Shown: one piece after another, positions 14,626 to 21,709 of the stretch
Layout of the letters: the number at the start of each line of letters is the position of its first letter
Position numbering within the stretch: the first letter of the stretch is position 1
NCBI GenBank assembly: GCA_020354125.1
Contig: CP070643.1
Coordinates: 2,375,466 to 2,408,604 of the forward strand
Length of the DNA: 33,139 nucleotides
DNA from: Betaproteobacteria bacterium
GTDB taxonomy: Bacteria > Pseudomonadota > Gammaproteobacteria > Burkholderiales > Eutrophovitaceae
Direction: 5' to 3'
Translations under genes and position numbers: made by a program
The notes under the pieces: model-generated
Databases searched by the model: none
Told to the model about the DNA's origin: nothing
The model's input: the letters and a program-made list of their open reading frames with translations, nothing else

Positions 14626-15921
14626 ATGCCTGCTCCGAAAACCTATCAACTCGATACACTGAGCCTGCACGCCGGCCAACAACCGGATTCCGAATTTGGT
14701 GCCCGCGCGCAGCCGATCTACTTTACGACCTCGTACGTGTTTCCCGACACGGACCATGCCGCTTCGCTATTCAACATGGAGCGAGCCGGGCATGTTTACT
14801 CACGCATCTCCAACCCGACCAATGCAGCGCTGGAAGAACGCATCGCGGCGCTCGAAGGCGGCGTCGGCGCCATTGCGACCGCCAGCGGGCAGGCGGCGTT
14901 ACATCTTGCCATCGTGACGTTGATGAACGCCGGCTCACATATTGTTGCGTCCGGTTCACTATACGGCGGCTCGCATAATCTCCTGGCGTATACCCTGCCG
15001 CGCTTTGGAATTGAAACCACTTTCGTCAAGCCGCGCGATGTTGATGCGTTCCGTGCAGCAATCAGACCGGAAACGCGGCTGCTGTTTGGTGAAACGCTCG
15101 GTAACCCCGGGCTCGATGTTCTCGACATCCCGCGCGTCTCCGAGGTCGCGCATGAAGCAGGGTTGCCGTTGCTGGTTGACTCCACCTTTACAACACCTTA
15201 CCTGATGCGGCCGTTCGATCTGGGAGCAGATCTGATTTTCCACTCCGCCACCAAGTTTCTCGGCGGCCATGGTGTCGCGATTGGCGGACTGCTGGTCGAC
15301 GGCGGCAAGTTCGACTGGGATAAGTCGGGCAATTTTCCAACGCTTAGCGAACCGTATGAAGGCTTCCATGGCATGGTGTTTACCGAGGAATCCACTACTG
15401 CCGCCTTCCTGTTGCGTGCCCGCCGCGAGGGCATCCGCGACTTTGGCGCGTGCATGAGTCCGATCAACGCGTTTCAGATCATGCAGGGCATGGAAACGCT
15501 CGGCCCACGTATGCAACGCCACATGGACAACACGCGCGCAGTGGTTGCGTTTCTTGACAAGCACGATGCAGTTGAACAGGTAGTGTATCCGGAGTTGCCG
15601 TCGCACCCCGATCATGAACTGGCGAGAAAACTGCTACCGAACGGCTGCGGCGCCGTCTTCAGCTTTGAACTGAAAGGCGGCCGTAGTGCCGGCCGCAAGT
15701 TCATTGAATCATTGAAAGTGTTTTCCCATCTGGCCAATGTCGGTGATGCCAAGTCGCTGGTCATCCACCCGGCGACCACAACGCATTACCGCATGGACGA
15801 TGCGGCGCTGCGTGCGGCCGGAATTACTGAAGGTACCGTGCGTCTTTCAATTGGCATCGAGTCTGCCGAGGATTTACTGGAAGATCTGTCACGGGCTCTG
15901 CGTGCCAGTCAGAAGGCCTGA
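14626..15921 (+). CDS. metY: O-acetylhomoserine sulfhydrylase (MetY-type)
   Basis: Cytosolic PLP enzyme of the Cys/Met metabolism family. It replaces the acyl group of O-acetyl- (or O-succinyl-) homoserine with sulfide to make homocysteine, allowing direct sulfhydrylation in methionine synthesis. Its 431 residues fit the longer OAH-sulfhydrylase type (MetY) rather than about 390-residue cystathionine synthases. Seen in sequence: DTLSLHAGQQPD at the start, YSRISNPTNAALEERIAALEGG, ASGQAALHLA, DSTFTTPYLMRPFDLGAD and the PLP lysine in HSATKFLGGHG (Lys210). The C-terminal motif is SHLANVGDAKSLVIHPATTTH. Start ATG 14626 lacks a strong SD but matches the family N-terminus. The hydrolase gene follows 16 bp later. 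Confidence 0.93.
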   Translation: MPAPKTYQLDTLSLHAGQQPDSEFGARAQPIYFTTSYVFPDTDHAASLFNMERAGHVYSRISNPTNAALEERIAALEGGVGAIATASGQAALHLAIVTLMNAGSHIVASGSLYGGSHNLLAYTLPRFGIETTFVKPRDVDAFRAAIRPETRLLFGETLGNPGLDVLDIPRVSEVAHEAGLPLLVDSTFTTPYLMRPFDLGADLIFHSATKFLGGHGVAIGGLLVDGGKFDWDKSGNFPTLSEPYEGFHGMVFTEESTTAAFLLRARREGIRDFGACMSPINAFQIMQGMETLGPRMQRHMDNTRAVVAFLDKHDAVEQVVYPELPSHPDHELARKLLPNGCGAVFSFELKGGRSAGRKFIESLKVFSHLANVGDAKSLVIHPATTTHYRMDDAALRAAGITEGTVRLSIGIESAEDLLEDLSRALRASQKA

Positions 15922-15937
15922 GAAACGGAGGGATCTG

Positions 15938-16750
15938 GTGTCTCTGGAAGTCAATGGTCACAAGACCTATGCCTATACCGGCAATCATGCCTTTGACGCT
16001 TGTCTACCGACAGTCATTTTCATCCACGGCGCGGCCAACGATCACAGTGTGTGGGCGCTGCAGAGCCGATACTTTGCTTACCATGGCCACAACGTGCTGG
16101 CAGTCGATCTACCTGGACACGGCAAATCCGCGGGTGACGCGCTCAATGACGTGGCCACGTTCGCTGACTGGGTAAAGGCGCTGATGGATGCCGTTGGAAT
16201 CGAACAGGCGGCGATCGTCGGGCACAGCATGGGATCGCTGATCGGGCTGGAAACGGCGGCGCGCTATCCGGCCATCGTCACCCGTCTGGCACTGGTTGGC
16301 ACTGCCATACCCATGCCTGTTACAGACGCCTTGCTGGAGACGTCCGCCGCCAACGACCATGCCGCTTACGAGATGATTAATGTCTTCGCCCACAGCCCGC
16401 GGGCGCAGATCGGCGGCAATCGTTTACCGGGGGCCTGGATGATGGGCAACAGCATGCGGTTGATGGAACGCTCGGCAAACGGCGTTCTGCATGCCGATTT
16501 CACCGCCTGCAATAGTTACCGCGGAGGTCTCGATGCAGCGAAGAAAACTAAGTGCCCGGTGCTGCTGATACTAGGACAACGCGATTTGATGACGCCGCCG
16601 CGGGCAGCCAAAGAAGCGGCCGCAAGCTTTAGTAATGCCCGAACTGTGATGCTGGACGGCACCGGCCACTCGTTGATGAGCGAGCAGCCGGACGCCGTGC
16701 TTGATGCTTTGATTGACTTCCTCAGGCCAAAAAACGTAACCGCTGCCTGA
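15938..16750 (+). CDS. Alpha/beta-fold hydrolase
   Basis: Serine hydrolase of 270 residues. GTG 15938 is preferred because GGAGGGA lies just upstream; a longer frame from 15737 would overlap metY by 185 bp. The fold is complete: oxyanion region IFIHGAAND (His30), nucleophile elbow VGHSMGS (Ser97), acid in LGQRDLMTP (Asp216) and histidine in GTGHSLMSEQP (His244). The cap region (about residues 125-190) sets specificity and is not diagnostic. It resembles esterase/epoxide-hydrolase/acyltransferase-type relatives. The 16-bp gap to metY suggests co-expression. A homoserine acyltransferase (MetX) role was considered, since MetX is also alpha/beta-fold, but this protein is much shorter and lacks MetX signatures. 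Confidence 0.9.
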   Translation: MSLEVNGHKTYAYTGNHAFDACLPTVIFIHGAANDHSVWALQSRYFAYHGHNVLAVDLPGHGKSAGDALNDVATFADWVKALMDAVGIEQAAIVGHSMGSLIGLETAARYPAIVTRLALVGTAIPMPVTDALLETSAANDHAAYEMINVFAHSPRAQIGGNRLPGAWMMGNSMRLMERSANGVLHADFTACNSYRGGLDAAKKTKCPVLLILGQRDLMTPPRAAKEAAASFSNARTVMLDGTGHSLMSEQPDAVLDALIDFLRPKNVTAA

Positions 16751-16765
16751 GGGAAAAGTCAGCGC

Positions 16766-16963
16766 TTAATCGTCCAAACCTTTCATACGATCACCCATCT
16801 GCTGATTCATCGTGCCGATTCGGTCTTCGACCCGTTCCATGGTTCTCTGACCTTCCTCGAGCTCCTGTTTCTTGATGCTAGCCCCGGTGGCTGCTGTTCC
16901 GGCAGTCTCCAGGCCACATCCACACAGCATGAAAAATACGAGTGAAATAAGCAGCTTATTCAT
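16766..16963 (-). CDS. Small lipoprotein with coiled-coil-like tail
   Basis: A 65-residue lipoprotein. ATG 16963 is chosen for the AAGGAGGCGCC Shine-Dalgarno immediately upstream, and because it begins the signal sequence MNKLLISLVFFMLCGCG; the upstream frame to 17023 adds nothing. The lipid-bearing cysteine is probably Cys16 (lipobox MLCGC; Cys14 also present). After a short linker (ETAGTAATGAS) there is a charged helical segment (KKQELEEGQRTMERVEDRIGTMNQQMGDRMKG) likely to form a coiled coil. It recalls the layout of small Lpp/entericidin-like lipoproteins, but no family is certain. Paired palindromes lie just upstream. It is downstream of the Prx5 gene in the same direction (79-bp gap). 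Confidence 0.75.
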   Translation of the reverse strand: MNKLLISLVFFMLCGCGLETAGTAATGASIKKQELEEGQRTMERVEDRIGTMNQQMGDRMKGLDD

Positions 16964-16975
16964 GGCGCCTCCTTT

Positions 16976-17010
16976 TGCCTGAGTCAGGCAGACTACGCCT
17001 GAATCAAGCA
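16976..17010 (-). promoter_or_regulatory. Two GCCTGA-N-TCARGC sites 20 bp apart upstream of the lipoprotein gene
   Basis: TGCCTGAGTCAGGCA (16976-16990) is a perfect 15-bp palindrome. A second, imperfect copy, GCCTGAATCAAGCA (16997-17010), matches at 12 of 14 positions and is phased by exactly 20 bp, about two helical turns. Both precede the SD of the lipoprotein gene, where a repressor or activator could control it. The 1-nt centre makes a transcript hairpin or terminator unlikely. The regulator is unknown. Confidence 0.5.
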
Positions 17011-17042
17011 AATTCAGCACCAAAACGCGGTGTCAATCAGCC

Positions 17043-17543
17043 TCAGACCTGCTTCAACATAGTGTCGGCTCCGCTGACCTCGAACTTACCTCCCTCTTCG
17101 ACGTTGAGTGTTTTCACCACCCCATCTTCAAGCAGCATCGAATAGCGCTGCGAGCGAACGCCGATACCACGACCAGTCAGATCCAATTCCATGCCGAGGG
17201 CTTTTGTCAGATCGCCGTTGCCGTCGGCCATCATCCGCACCTTGCCGGTCGCGCCACTTTCGCGCCCCCAGGCACCCATGACGAAGGCATCGTTTACCGA
17301 CAGGCACCAGATTTCATCGACTTTTTTCTTCAGCTCGTCCGCCTTCTCGACATAACCCGGCAGATGCTTCGCCGAACAGGTCGGCGTAAAAGCTCCGGGC
17401 AGTGCAAACACGGCGATGCGCTTCCCCTTTACCTGCTCTCCGATATCAAACTCGTTTGGTCCGATGCTGCATCCCGGCGTCTCTTCCGCAATGAACTCCC
17501 ACAGCTTTCCGCCAGGAAGCTTGTCACCTACCTTGATTGTCAT
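17043..17543 (-). CDS. Peroxiredoxin, Prx5 family
   Basis: Thiol peroxidase of 166 residues that reduces hydrogen peroxide and organic hydroperoxides. The peroxidatic site is PGAFTPTCSAKHLPGY, with Cys56 and the Pro-x-x-x-Thr/Ser-x-x-Cys pattern. The conserved Arg is in GIGVRSQRYSML. The usual Prx5 core elements are present (VDEIWCLSVNDAFVMGAWG, MMADGNGDLTKALGMELDL). Other cysteines are Cys25 and Cys80. Bacterial relatives often take electrons from glutathione/glutaredoxin, which would fit the GSH enzymes nearby; no fused glutaredoxin domain is present. Start ATG 17543 has AGGAGGAG 7 nt upstream. A 16-bp tandem repeat lies 70-120 bp upstream of the start. Confidence 0.95.
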   Translation of the reverse strand: MTIKVGDKLPGGKLWEFIAEETPGCSIGPNEFDIGEQVKGKRIAVFALPGAFTPTCSAKHLPGYVEKADELKKKVDEIWCLSVNDAFVMGAWGRESGATGKVRMMADGNGDLTKALGMELDLTGRGIGVRSQRYSMLLEDGVVKTLNVEEGGKFEVSGADTMLKQV

Positions 17544-17610
17544 TTCCCACTCCTCCTGAAAGTTTTAGAAACCCCGGCCGGGATTTTACGTCACAATCGC
17601 TGCTCCCCGG

Positions 17611-17666
17611 TATCGCAGCTTTCCTGTATCGCAGCTTTCCTGTATCGCAGCTTTCCTGTATTGCGG
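17611..17666. repeat. Tandem repeat, 16-bp unit TATCGCAGCTTTCCTG, 3.4 copies
   Basis: Three perfect consecutive copies (17611-17626, 17627-17642, 17643-17658) are followed by a degenerate partial unit (TATTGCGG). The array lies in the 321-bp gap between the divergent Prx5 and greB genes. Perfect identity suggests recent expansion or active slippage. The rest of this gap is AT-richer towards greB and holds no gene that I can support. Confidence 0.9.
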
Positions 17667-17808
17667 CCGTTCGGTACGAAACGAATCAGCACATCAGCTG
17701 TCACAGGTAAGACAGCCGCCCACGCTCGCAACCAGCCCGCTTGTCGCCAACTGTGCTGGTTCGCAAAATATACTCGTGCTTGAAATTTACTCGTCTCTAA
17801 AATTGTAC

Positions 17809-17834
17809 TGAGCCGTAAAATAGAGATTGGCTCA
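17809..17834. promoter_or_regulatory. Inverted repeat TGAGCC-N14-GGCTCA upstream of greB
   Basis: Perfect 6-bp arms (17809-17814 and 17829-17834) lie 31-56 bp before the greB start, in AT-rich sequence where a promoter is expected. It could be an operator or leader hairpin. Short enough to be chance. Confidence 0.3.
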
Positions 17835-17864
17835 CATTTTTCTGCACTGCACGTCCCCAGGACA

Positions 17865-18413
17865 ATGCCGAGGTTGACTCGCGACAATTCACAGGGTGAT
17901 GACAATCAGCCTGCCCTTCCGGCAAGCACCAAGAACTACGTTACGCCATCGGGATTCAAGGCTCTCAAGGACGAGGCCTTGCACCTGATTGACAAGGAAC
18001 GCCCGGAACTGGTCAAGGTGATTCAGTGGGCGGCATCCAACGGTGACCGTTCGGAGAATGCTGATTACATCTACGGCAAACGCCGCCTGCGCGAGATCGA
18101 CCGGCGCATCCGTTTTTTGACCAAACGGCTCGATGCCGCTGTCGTGGTCGATCCGGCGACACGCGAAGCAACCGACCAGGTGTTTTTTGGTGCCACCGTC
18201 ACGGTGCTGCACGAAAACGAAGAGGAGAAAACCTACTCGATCGTCGGCATCGACGAGGCCGATCCGGCACGCAACCTGATCAGCTGGATTTCGCCACTTG
18301 CCAGGGTGCTACTCAAGGCGCGCGAAGGCGATGTGGTGGTACTACGGTCGCCGTCAGGCGAGGAAGAAATCGAGATTATTTCAGTCGAATACCGTGAAAT
18401 CGATTTCGGCTGA
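17865..18413 (+). CDS. greB: Transcription elongation factor GreB
   Basis: Binds the RNA polymerase secondary channel and stimulates cleavage of backtracked transcripts, rescuing stalled complexes. The protein is 182 residues. The N-terminal coiled coil begins at YVTPSGFKALKDEALHLIDKERPELVKV and contains the acidic tip within NGDRSENADYIYGKRRLREIDRRIRFL, a strong GreB signature. The C-terminal FKBP-like domain follows (VFFGATVTVL...ISWISPLARVLLKAREGD...EEIEIISVEY). The first 22 residues form a polar extension beyond the usual start. ATG 17865 has AGGA upstream. It is divergent from prx5 across a repeat-bearing intergenic region. Confidence 0.95.
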   Translation: MPRLTRDNSQGDDNQPALPASTKNYVTPSGFKALKDEALHLIDKERPELVKVIQWAASNGDRSENADYIYGKRRLREIDRRIRFLTKRLDAAVVVDPATREATDQVFFGATVTVLHENEEEKTYSIVGIDEADPARNLISWISPLARVLLKAREGDVVVLRSPSGEEEIEIISVEYREIDFG

Positions 18414-18470
18414 CGCGTTCGAGTACTCAGCTCTCTAAACTGAACACTCGGCAATCGCATCCGGATCGGC

Positions 18471-19169
18471 TCAATCGAGTTGTTCGCGATGCGCCGCCTT
18501 GCGCCCGAGGCCATCAAACAAATCGAGCATCCGCTCCCGATAGGCGAACACCGGATCGTCCTTTTTCAGCGCCGGAAAAGGCGAGCCACAGCGCATCCAC
18601 TGCAGGATACCGAAAAGGATGTAGTCGGCAAACGCCGGCCGCGAACCTGCGACATAAGGCTGCTCGGCCAACGTTGCGCGCAGTGGCTCAAGCGTCGCAA
18701 CGAAACCTTCTCGCGCCTCTTCGCGATTGTTCATGTATTGCTCGATCGGCATACCGAAGCGCTTCTCCCGACTCTCCCGGAAGTATGGTTTGTCCTTTTC
18801 ATGCAGCGCCGCCATGAAGTCCACCACACCCATGCGCGTAATGAAGGGATGCACCGTACGCTCAATCCAGAACCTGACCAACATTGCGGTCGCTTTCGAT
18901 TCGGCACAGGCAAACAGCGGCTTGTCGGGATAACGCTCGTCGAGATATCCGGCGATGGTCCACGAGTCACTTATCACGGTGTCACCGTCGACCAGCACCG
19001 GTACCGTCCCCACGTTAGGCTGCGGCAACCGGTCCTTTTCGGTGAAGTGAACCGGAACCTCTTCCCATTGCAGGCCCTTGTGCGCCAGCGCCATCTTGAT
19101 ACGCCAGCAATAGGGAGAAAATCGCAGCTTGGGATCGGCTGTCGCCAGATCGTACAACTGGATGCTCAT
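18471..19169 (-). CDS. Glutathione S-transferase family protein, LigE/etherase-like
   Basis: Glutathione transferase of 232 residues. The N-terminal thioredoxin-like domain has RFSPYCWRIKMALAHKGL (candidate catalytic Ser18, with Cys21), the cis-proline in GTVPVLVDG (Pro57) and the glutathione-binding Asp68-Ser69 in ISDSWTIAGYLDE. The helical C-terminal domain contains the conserved Asp in RPAFADYILFG. The FSP-x-x-W-R-x-K-x-ALAHKGL pattern resembles the LigE-type beta-etherase branch, which cleaves aryl ethers with GSH; activity here is not established. It overlaps the upstream GST gene by 4 bp (ATGA), so the pair is translationally coupled. Confidence 0.9.
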   Translation of the reverse strand: MSIQLYDLATADPKLRFSPYCWRIKMALAHKGLQWEEVPVHFTEKDRLPQPNVGTVPVLVDGDTVISDSWTIAGYLDERYPDKPLFACAESKATAMLVRFWIERTVHPFITRMGVVDFMAALHEKDKPYFRESREKRFGMPIEQYMNNREEAREGFVATLEPLRATLAEQPYVAGSRPAFADYILFGILQWMRCGSPFPALKKDDPVFAYRERMLDLFDGLGRKAAHREQLD

Positions 19170-19873
19170 AGGGCACCCGTACGAACAGTTTTGGCCGTCT
19201 GACCGAACAGGAACTTCTTCGCTTCCTCATCGACCACCGGCTTGGCGCTGATTGCAGCGCCTTTTTCGTAAGCTCGCATCACCGCCGGCCGCGCCCGAAT
19301 CGTCTCAAACCAGCGCTTCAGATTCGGGAAATCGTCGAGATTCTGCTGCTGCCGCTCATGCGGGACGATCCACGGATAGGCCGCCATGTCGGCAATCGAA
19401 TAGTCGCCCGCCACGAATTTACGATCCGCCAGGCGTCGGTCGAGCACTGCGTAAAGGCGCGAGGTCTCCTTGATGTAGCGCTCCATGGCGTAAGGAATCT
19501 TTTCCGGTGCATACTTGACGAAGTGATGGTTCTGACCGGCCATGGGACCAAGCCCGCCCACCTGCCAGAACAGCCATTGCAGGACTTCGACACGAACACG
19601 GATATCCTCAGGGATAAACCGACCGATCTTTTCTGCCAGGTACAACAGGATAGCCCCTGACTCGAATACCGAAATGGCTGCACCGCCATCGGCCGGCGCA
19701 CGATCGACGATGGCGGGCATGCGATTGTTCGGCGAGATTTTCAGGAAATCCGGTTTGAACTGCTCGCCACGTCCAATATGCACCGGATGGATGCGGTAAT
19801 CGGTTCCGGTTTCTTCCAGAAAAATTGTGATCTTGTGGCCATTGGGGGTAGGCCAGTAGTAAAGGTCAATCAT
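19166..19873 (-). CDS. Glutathione S-transferase, Nu-class (YfcG/YghU-like)
   Basis: Glutathione-dependent enzyme of 235 residues. The N-terminus MIDLYYWPTPNGHKITIFLEE has the Thr9-Pro-Asn11 signature of YfcG-type proteins, which lack a catalytic Cys/Ser/Tyr at the usual place and reduce small disulfides using two bound GSH molecules. The cis-proline is in NRMPAIVD (Pro53) and the Glu71-Ser72 pair in FESGAILLYLAEK. The C-terminal domain has ADMAAYPWI. The name YfcG-like rests on these motifs; peroxide or disulfide reduction is inferred from the family. The downstream etherase-like GST overlaps by 4 bp. A MITE-like element begins 13 bp upstream of the start codon, so its promoter may lie in or beyond that element. 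Confidence 0.93.
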   Translation of the reverse strand: MIDLYYWPTPNGHKITIFLEETGTDYRIHPVHIGRGEQFKPDFLKISPNNRMPAIVDRAPADGGAAISVFESGAILLYLAEKIGRFIPEDIRVRVEVLQWLFWQVGGLGPMAGQNHHFVKYAPEKIPYAMERYIKETSRLYAVLDRRLADRKFVAGDYSIADMAAYPWIVPHERQQQNLDDFPNLKRWFETIRARPAVMRAYEKGAAISAKPVVDEEAKKFLFGQTAKTVRTGAL

Positions 19874-19885
19874 CCAGCTTCCTCA

Positions 19886-20062
19886 CAGTTTGTCGAAAAG
19901 GCGACTGCGCTCATTCCTTTACAAGGGCCGATTGCTGTGTCGCCAACTTGCTCACTATTCACACATTCAAAACCGAGTATGTGGCTCCGAGAGAACGTTC
20001 GCTCCACGAACGTGAGGCTTCGCCGCAACTCGCTGGGCTCGCTATGCTTTTTCAACAAACTG
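19886..20062. mobile_element. 177-bp MITE-like element with CAGTTTGTCGAAAAGGC ends
   Basis: Terminal inverted repeats CAGTTTGTCGAAAAGGC (19886-19902) and its counterpart at 20046-20062 match at 15 of 17 positions. The ends share the CAG-TGT-GAAAA core with the element at 11332-11588, and both have a GTGAGG/ATGAGG phrase inside, so they appear to be members of one family. No protein is encoded. It sits between the HAD and GST genes, which point the same way. Confidence 0.55.
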
Positions 20063-20098
20063 TTCTTGCACTTCGTGTTCGTGCCCAGGCAGGAATAA

Positions 20099-20770
20099 TC
20101 AGGCGTCTGATGCGATGATCTGCTCCGCCACCTGCAGCAGATCGGGGGCGACGATGTCAGGAGCCTCAAACAAGGGGTTGAGCACCATGCCTTCGCGCGC
20201 GATGAACGCTGCCTTGCAGCCGGCGCTCATCGCCCCGGCAACGTCCCAGGAATGTGCTGCGATCAGGCGTGCCTGCTCCGGCCCAACCCCCATTACACGC
20301 GCGGCATGGTGATACACCTTGGCCGCCGGCTTGAGACTCTTGACCTCGTCCACCGAGATGACTTTCTCGAGGAATTTCGCCAGCCCGGCATTCTCCAGCT
20401 GCGCCTGCGCCACCGCTGGCGGTGAGTTGGTCAAAGAAGCCATCCGGTAACCGGCCGCATGCAATTTTTCAAACCCGGGCAAAACATCGGGATGCGGCGG
20501 CAAGGATCGCATGCCGCCGACAATGTCGGTGCGGTCGGCGTCGCTTAGCGTTATATCGTAGCGCTGCGCCATCATATCCAGCGCGCTGCGCCCCACCGTG
20601 CCGAAATCGCTGTACTGATCGGTAATGACGGTGAGCATGGCACTTCGCAATACCTGGGCGAACCAATCGAACAAAACGTCACCATTGCCGAACACCCGCT
20701 CGAAATGCGGTGTTAGCGCACGCAAATCAAGCAACGACTCGTTTACGTCAAATAACAGAACTGTCTTCAT
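20099..20770 (-). CDS. HAD-superfamily hydrolase, haloacid dehalogenase type II-like (second copy)
   Basis: Cytosolic hydrolase of 223 residues. ATG 20770 (MKTVLLFDVNESLLDL) is chosen for the GAGGT just upstream; a TTG at 20803 would overlap the TetR stop. Motif I is FDVNESLLDL with the nucleophile Asp8. Motif II is SLTNSPP, motif III lysine SLKPAAKVYHHAA, and motif IV LIAAHSWDVAGAMSAG. The last motif has AAHSWD where biochemically characterised L-2-haloacid dehalogenases have Ser-x-Asn-x-x-Asp, so halide release is not assured. It follows the TetR gene by 29 bp in the same direction, so the regulator may control it. The other HAD at 3849 is only distantly similar. Confidence 0.88.
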   Translation of the reverse strand: MKTVLLFDVNESLLDLRALTPHFERVFGNGDVLFDWFAQVLRSAMLTVITDQYSDFGTVGRSALDMMAQRYDITLSDADRTDIVGGMRSLPPHPDVLPGFEKLHAAGYRMASLTNSPPAVAQAQLENAGLAKFLEKVISVDEVKSLKPAAKVYHHAARVMGVGPEQARLIAAHSWDVAGAMSAGCKAAFIAREGMVLNPLFEAPDIVAPDLLQVAEQIIASDA

Positions 20771-20799
20771 TGCTCTACCTCGATTCTTGTCGCTTGCAT

Positions 20800-21357
20800 T
20801 CAAAAGGCATCGATCCAGGCTTTGAGCTGACCGAGTTGTCGCTCGATTACACCGGGATCAGCCATCGCGTTTGCCATCAGAATGACGCCCTGGATGGAGG
20901 CGATCAGCCAGACCCCCAAATCCTGGGCGTCGGAACGGCTCAAGGCACGAAACTGCTCGGATGCCCACTGGGCACGCAAAATCAGCCCTTCGCTCGCTCC
21001 CGCACGTGACAATCCGGACGACTTGTTCATTTCCTGAGACAAGCTGCCTATCGGACATCCGTAACGCGCGATCTCCTCCTTGGAGTCGATTACCGAATTC
21101 AGGAAAGCCTGCAAGCGGGCACGCGGTGAACCGTGCTTTTCGAACGCCGCCACCCGCTCGCGAAAGTCGTCTTTCTGGGCGCTGACGACGGCGTCGAGCA
21201 AGGCTTCCTTGGTTCGGAAGTAGTAATAGACATTGCCCAACGGCACGCCGGAGGCTTCAGCAATATCCGCCAGGGTCGTTCTATTGAATCCCTTGCTGTG
21301 AATCAGCTCTCGCCCCGCCGTTATCAGGCGCTCTCGCTTGTCACTGGTTCTCGGCAT
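20800..21357 (-). CDS. TetR/AcrR family transcriptional regulator
   Basis: DNA-binding repressor-type protein of 185 residues. The N-terminal helix-turn-helix is clear: RERLITAGRELIHSKGFNRTTLADIAEASGVPLGNVYYYFRTKEALL (about residues 8-54). The ligand domain contains a cysteine in the phrase RYGCPIGSLSQEMNK (about Cys103), reminiscent of TetR proteins that sense electrophiles through a thiol; that is inference. It precedes the HAD hydrolase gene (same strand) and is divergent from glutathione reductase. A candidate operator sits in the gap at 21422-21439. By position it may regulate itself, the HAD and GST genes, or gor. Confidence 0.93.
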   Translation of the reverse strand: MPRTSDKRERLITAGRELIHSKGFNRTTLADIAEASGVPLGNVYYYFRTKEALLDAVVSAQKDDFRERVAAFEKHGSPRARLQAFLNSVIDSKEEIARYGCPIGSLSQEMNKSSGLSRAGASEGLILRAQWASEQFRALSRSDAQDLGVWLIASIQGVILMANAMADPGVIERQLGQLKAWIDAF

Positions 21358-21421
21358 GACCGCAGCGTAAGCCCGGTCTGCTTAATTGGCATCCGAGCCT
21401 GTAGTCTGTTATCTTCCAAGT

Positions 21422-21439
21422 TAGTTAGATAGCTGACTA
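21422..21439. promoter_or_regulatory. Candidate TetR operator TAGTTAG-ATAG-CTGACTA
   Basis: An imperfect inverted repeat (arms match at 6 of 7) of the TAG-N-TA type used by many TetR regulators, 65 bp upstream of the TetR start. The AT-rich stretch around it contrasts with the flanks. The remainder of the 352-bp TetR-gor gap shows only a possible -10 (TATACT, 21620-21625) for gor, without a good -35. Confidence 0.45.
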
Positions 21440-21709
21440 TATCCAGTTCACCGGTCCCTGTCGACCCTTTTGCAATCACGGTTTTTCGATCGGCATACCA
21501 AAGAATCGTGCTGACGCGTGGGCACGACGCGAAACAGAAGGCTCGCCATTACGGCCGCGCCACTTTCCGACCCCACCGAACGCGCCCGCCTCTTCTCATC
21601 GCCCTCAAACGTATGTGTTTATACTGCGTCCTTCGTCCGGGTGGGCACACTGCAATTGGTTTCGGGTGCACCGGTCAAAGATAACCCGTCAGAACGCAAA
21701 AAGACCTCA

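Noticed and set aside
15737..15937. N-terminal extension of the alpha/beta hydrolase
   Set aside because: It overlaps metY out of frame and contains Arg/Cys-rich sequence typical of a shadow frame; GTG 15938 has a strong SD.
16977..16989. Terminator for the peroxiredoxin gene
   Set aside because: The palindrome has only a 1-nt centre and is followed by AAAAGG rather than a T-tract on the minus strand; an operator is more likely.
17611..17666. Possible CRISPR array
   Set aside because: The 16-bp units are contiguous with no spacers, are too short and have no cas genes nearby; it is a simple tandem repeat.
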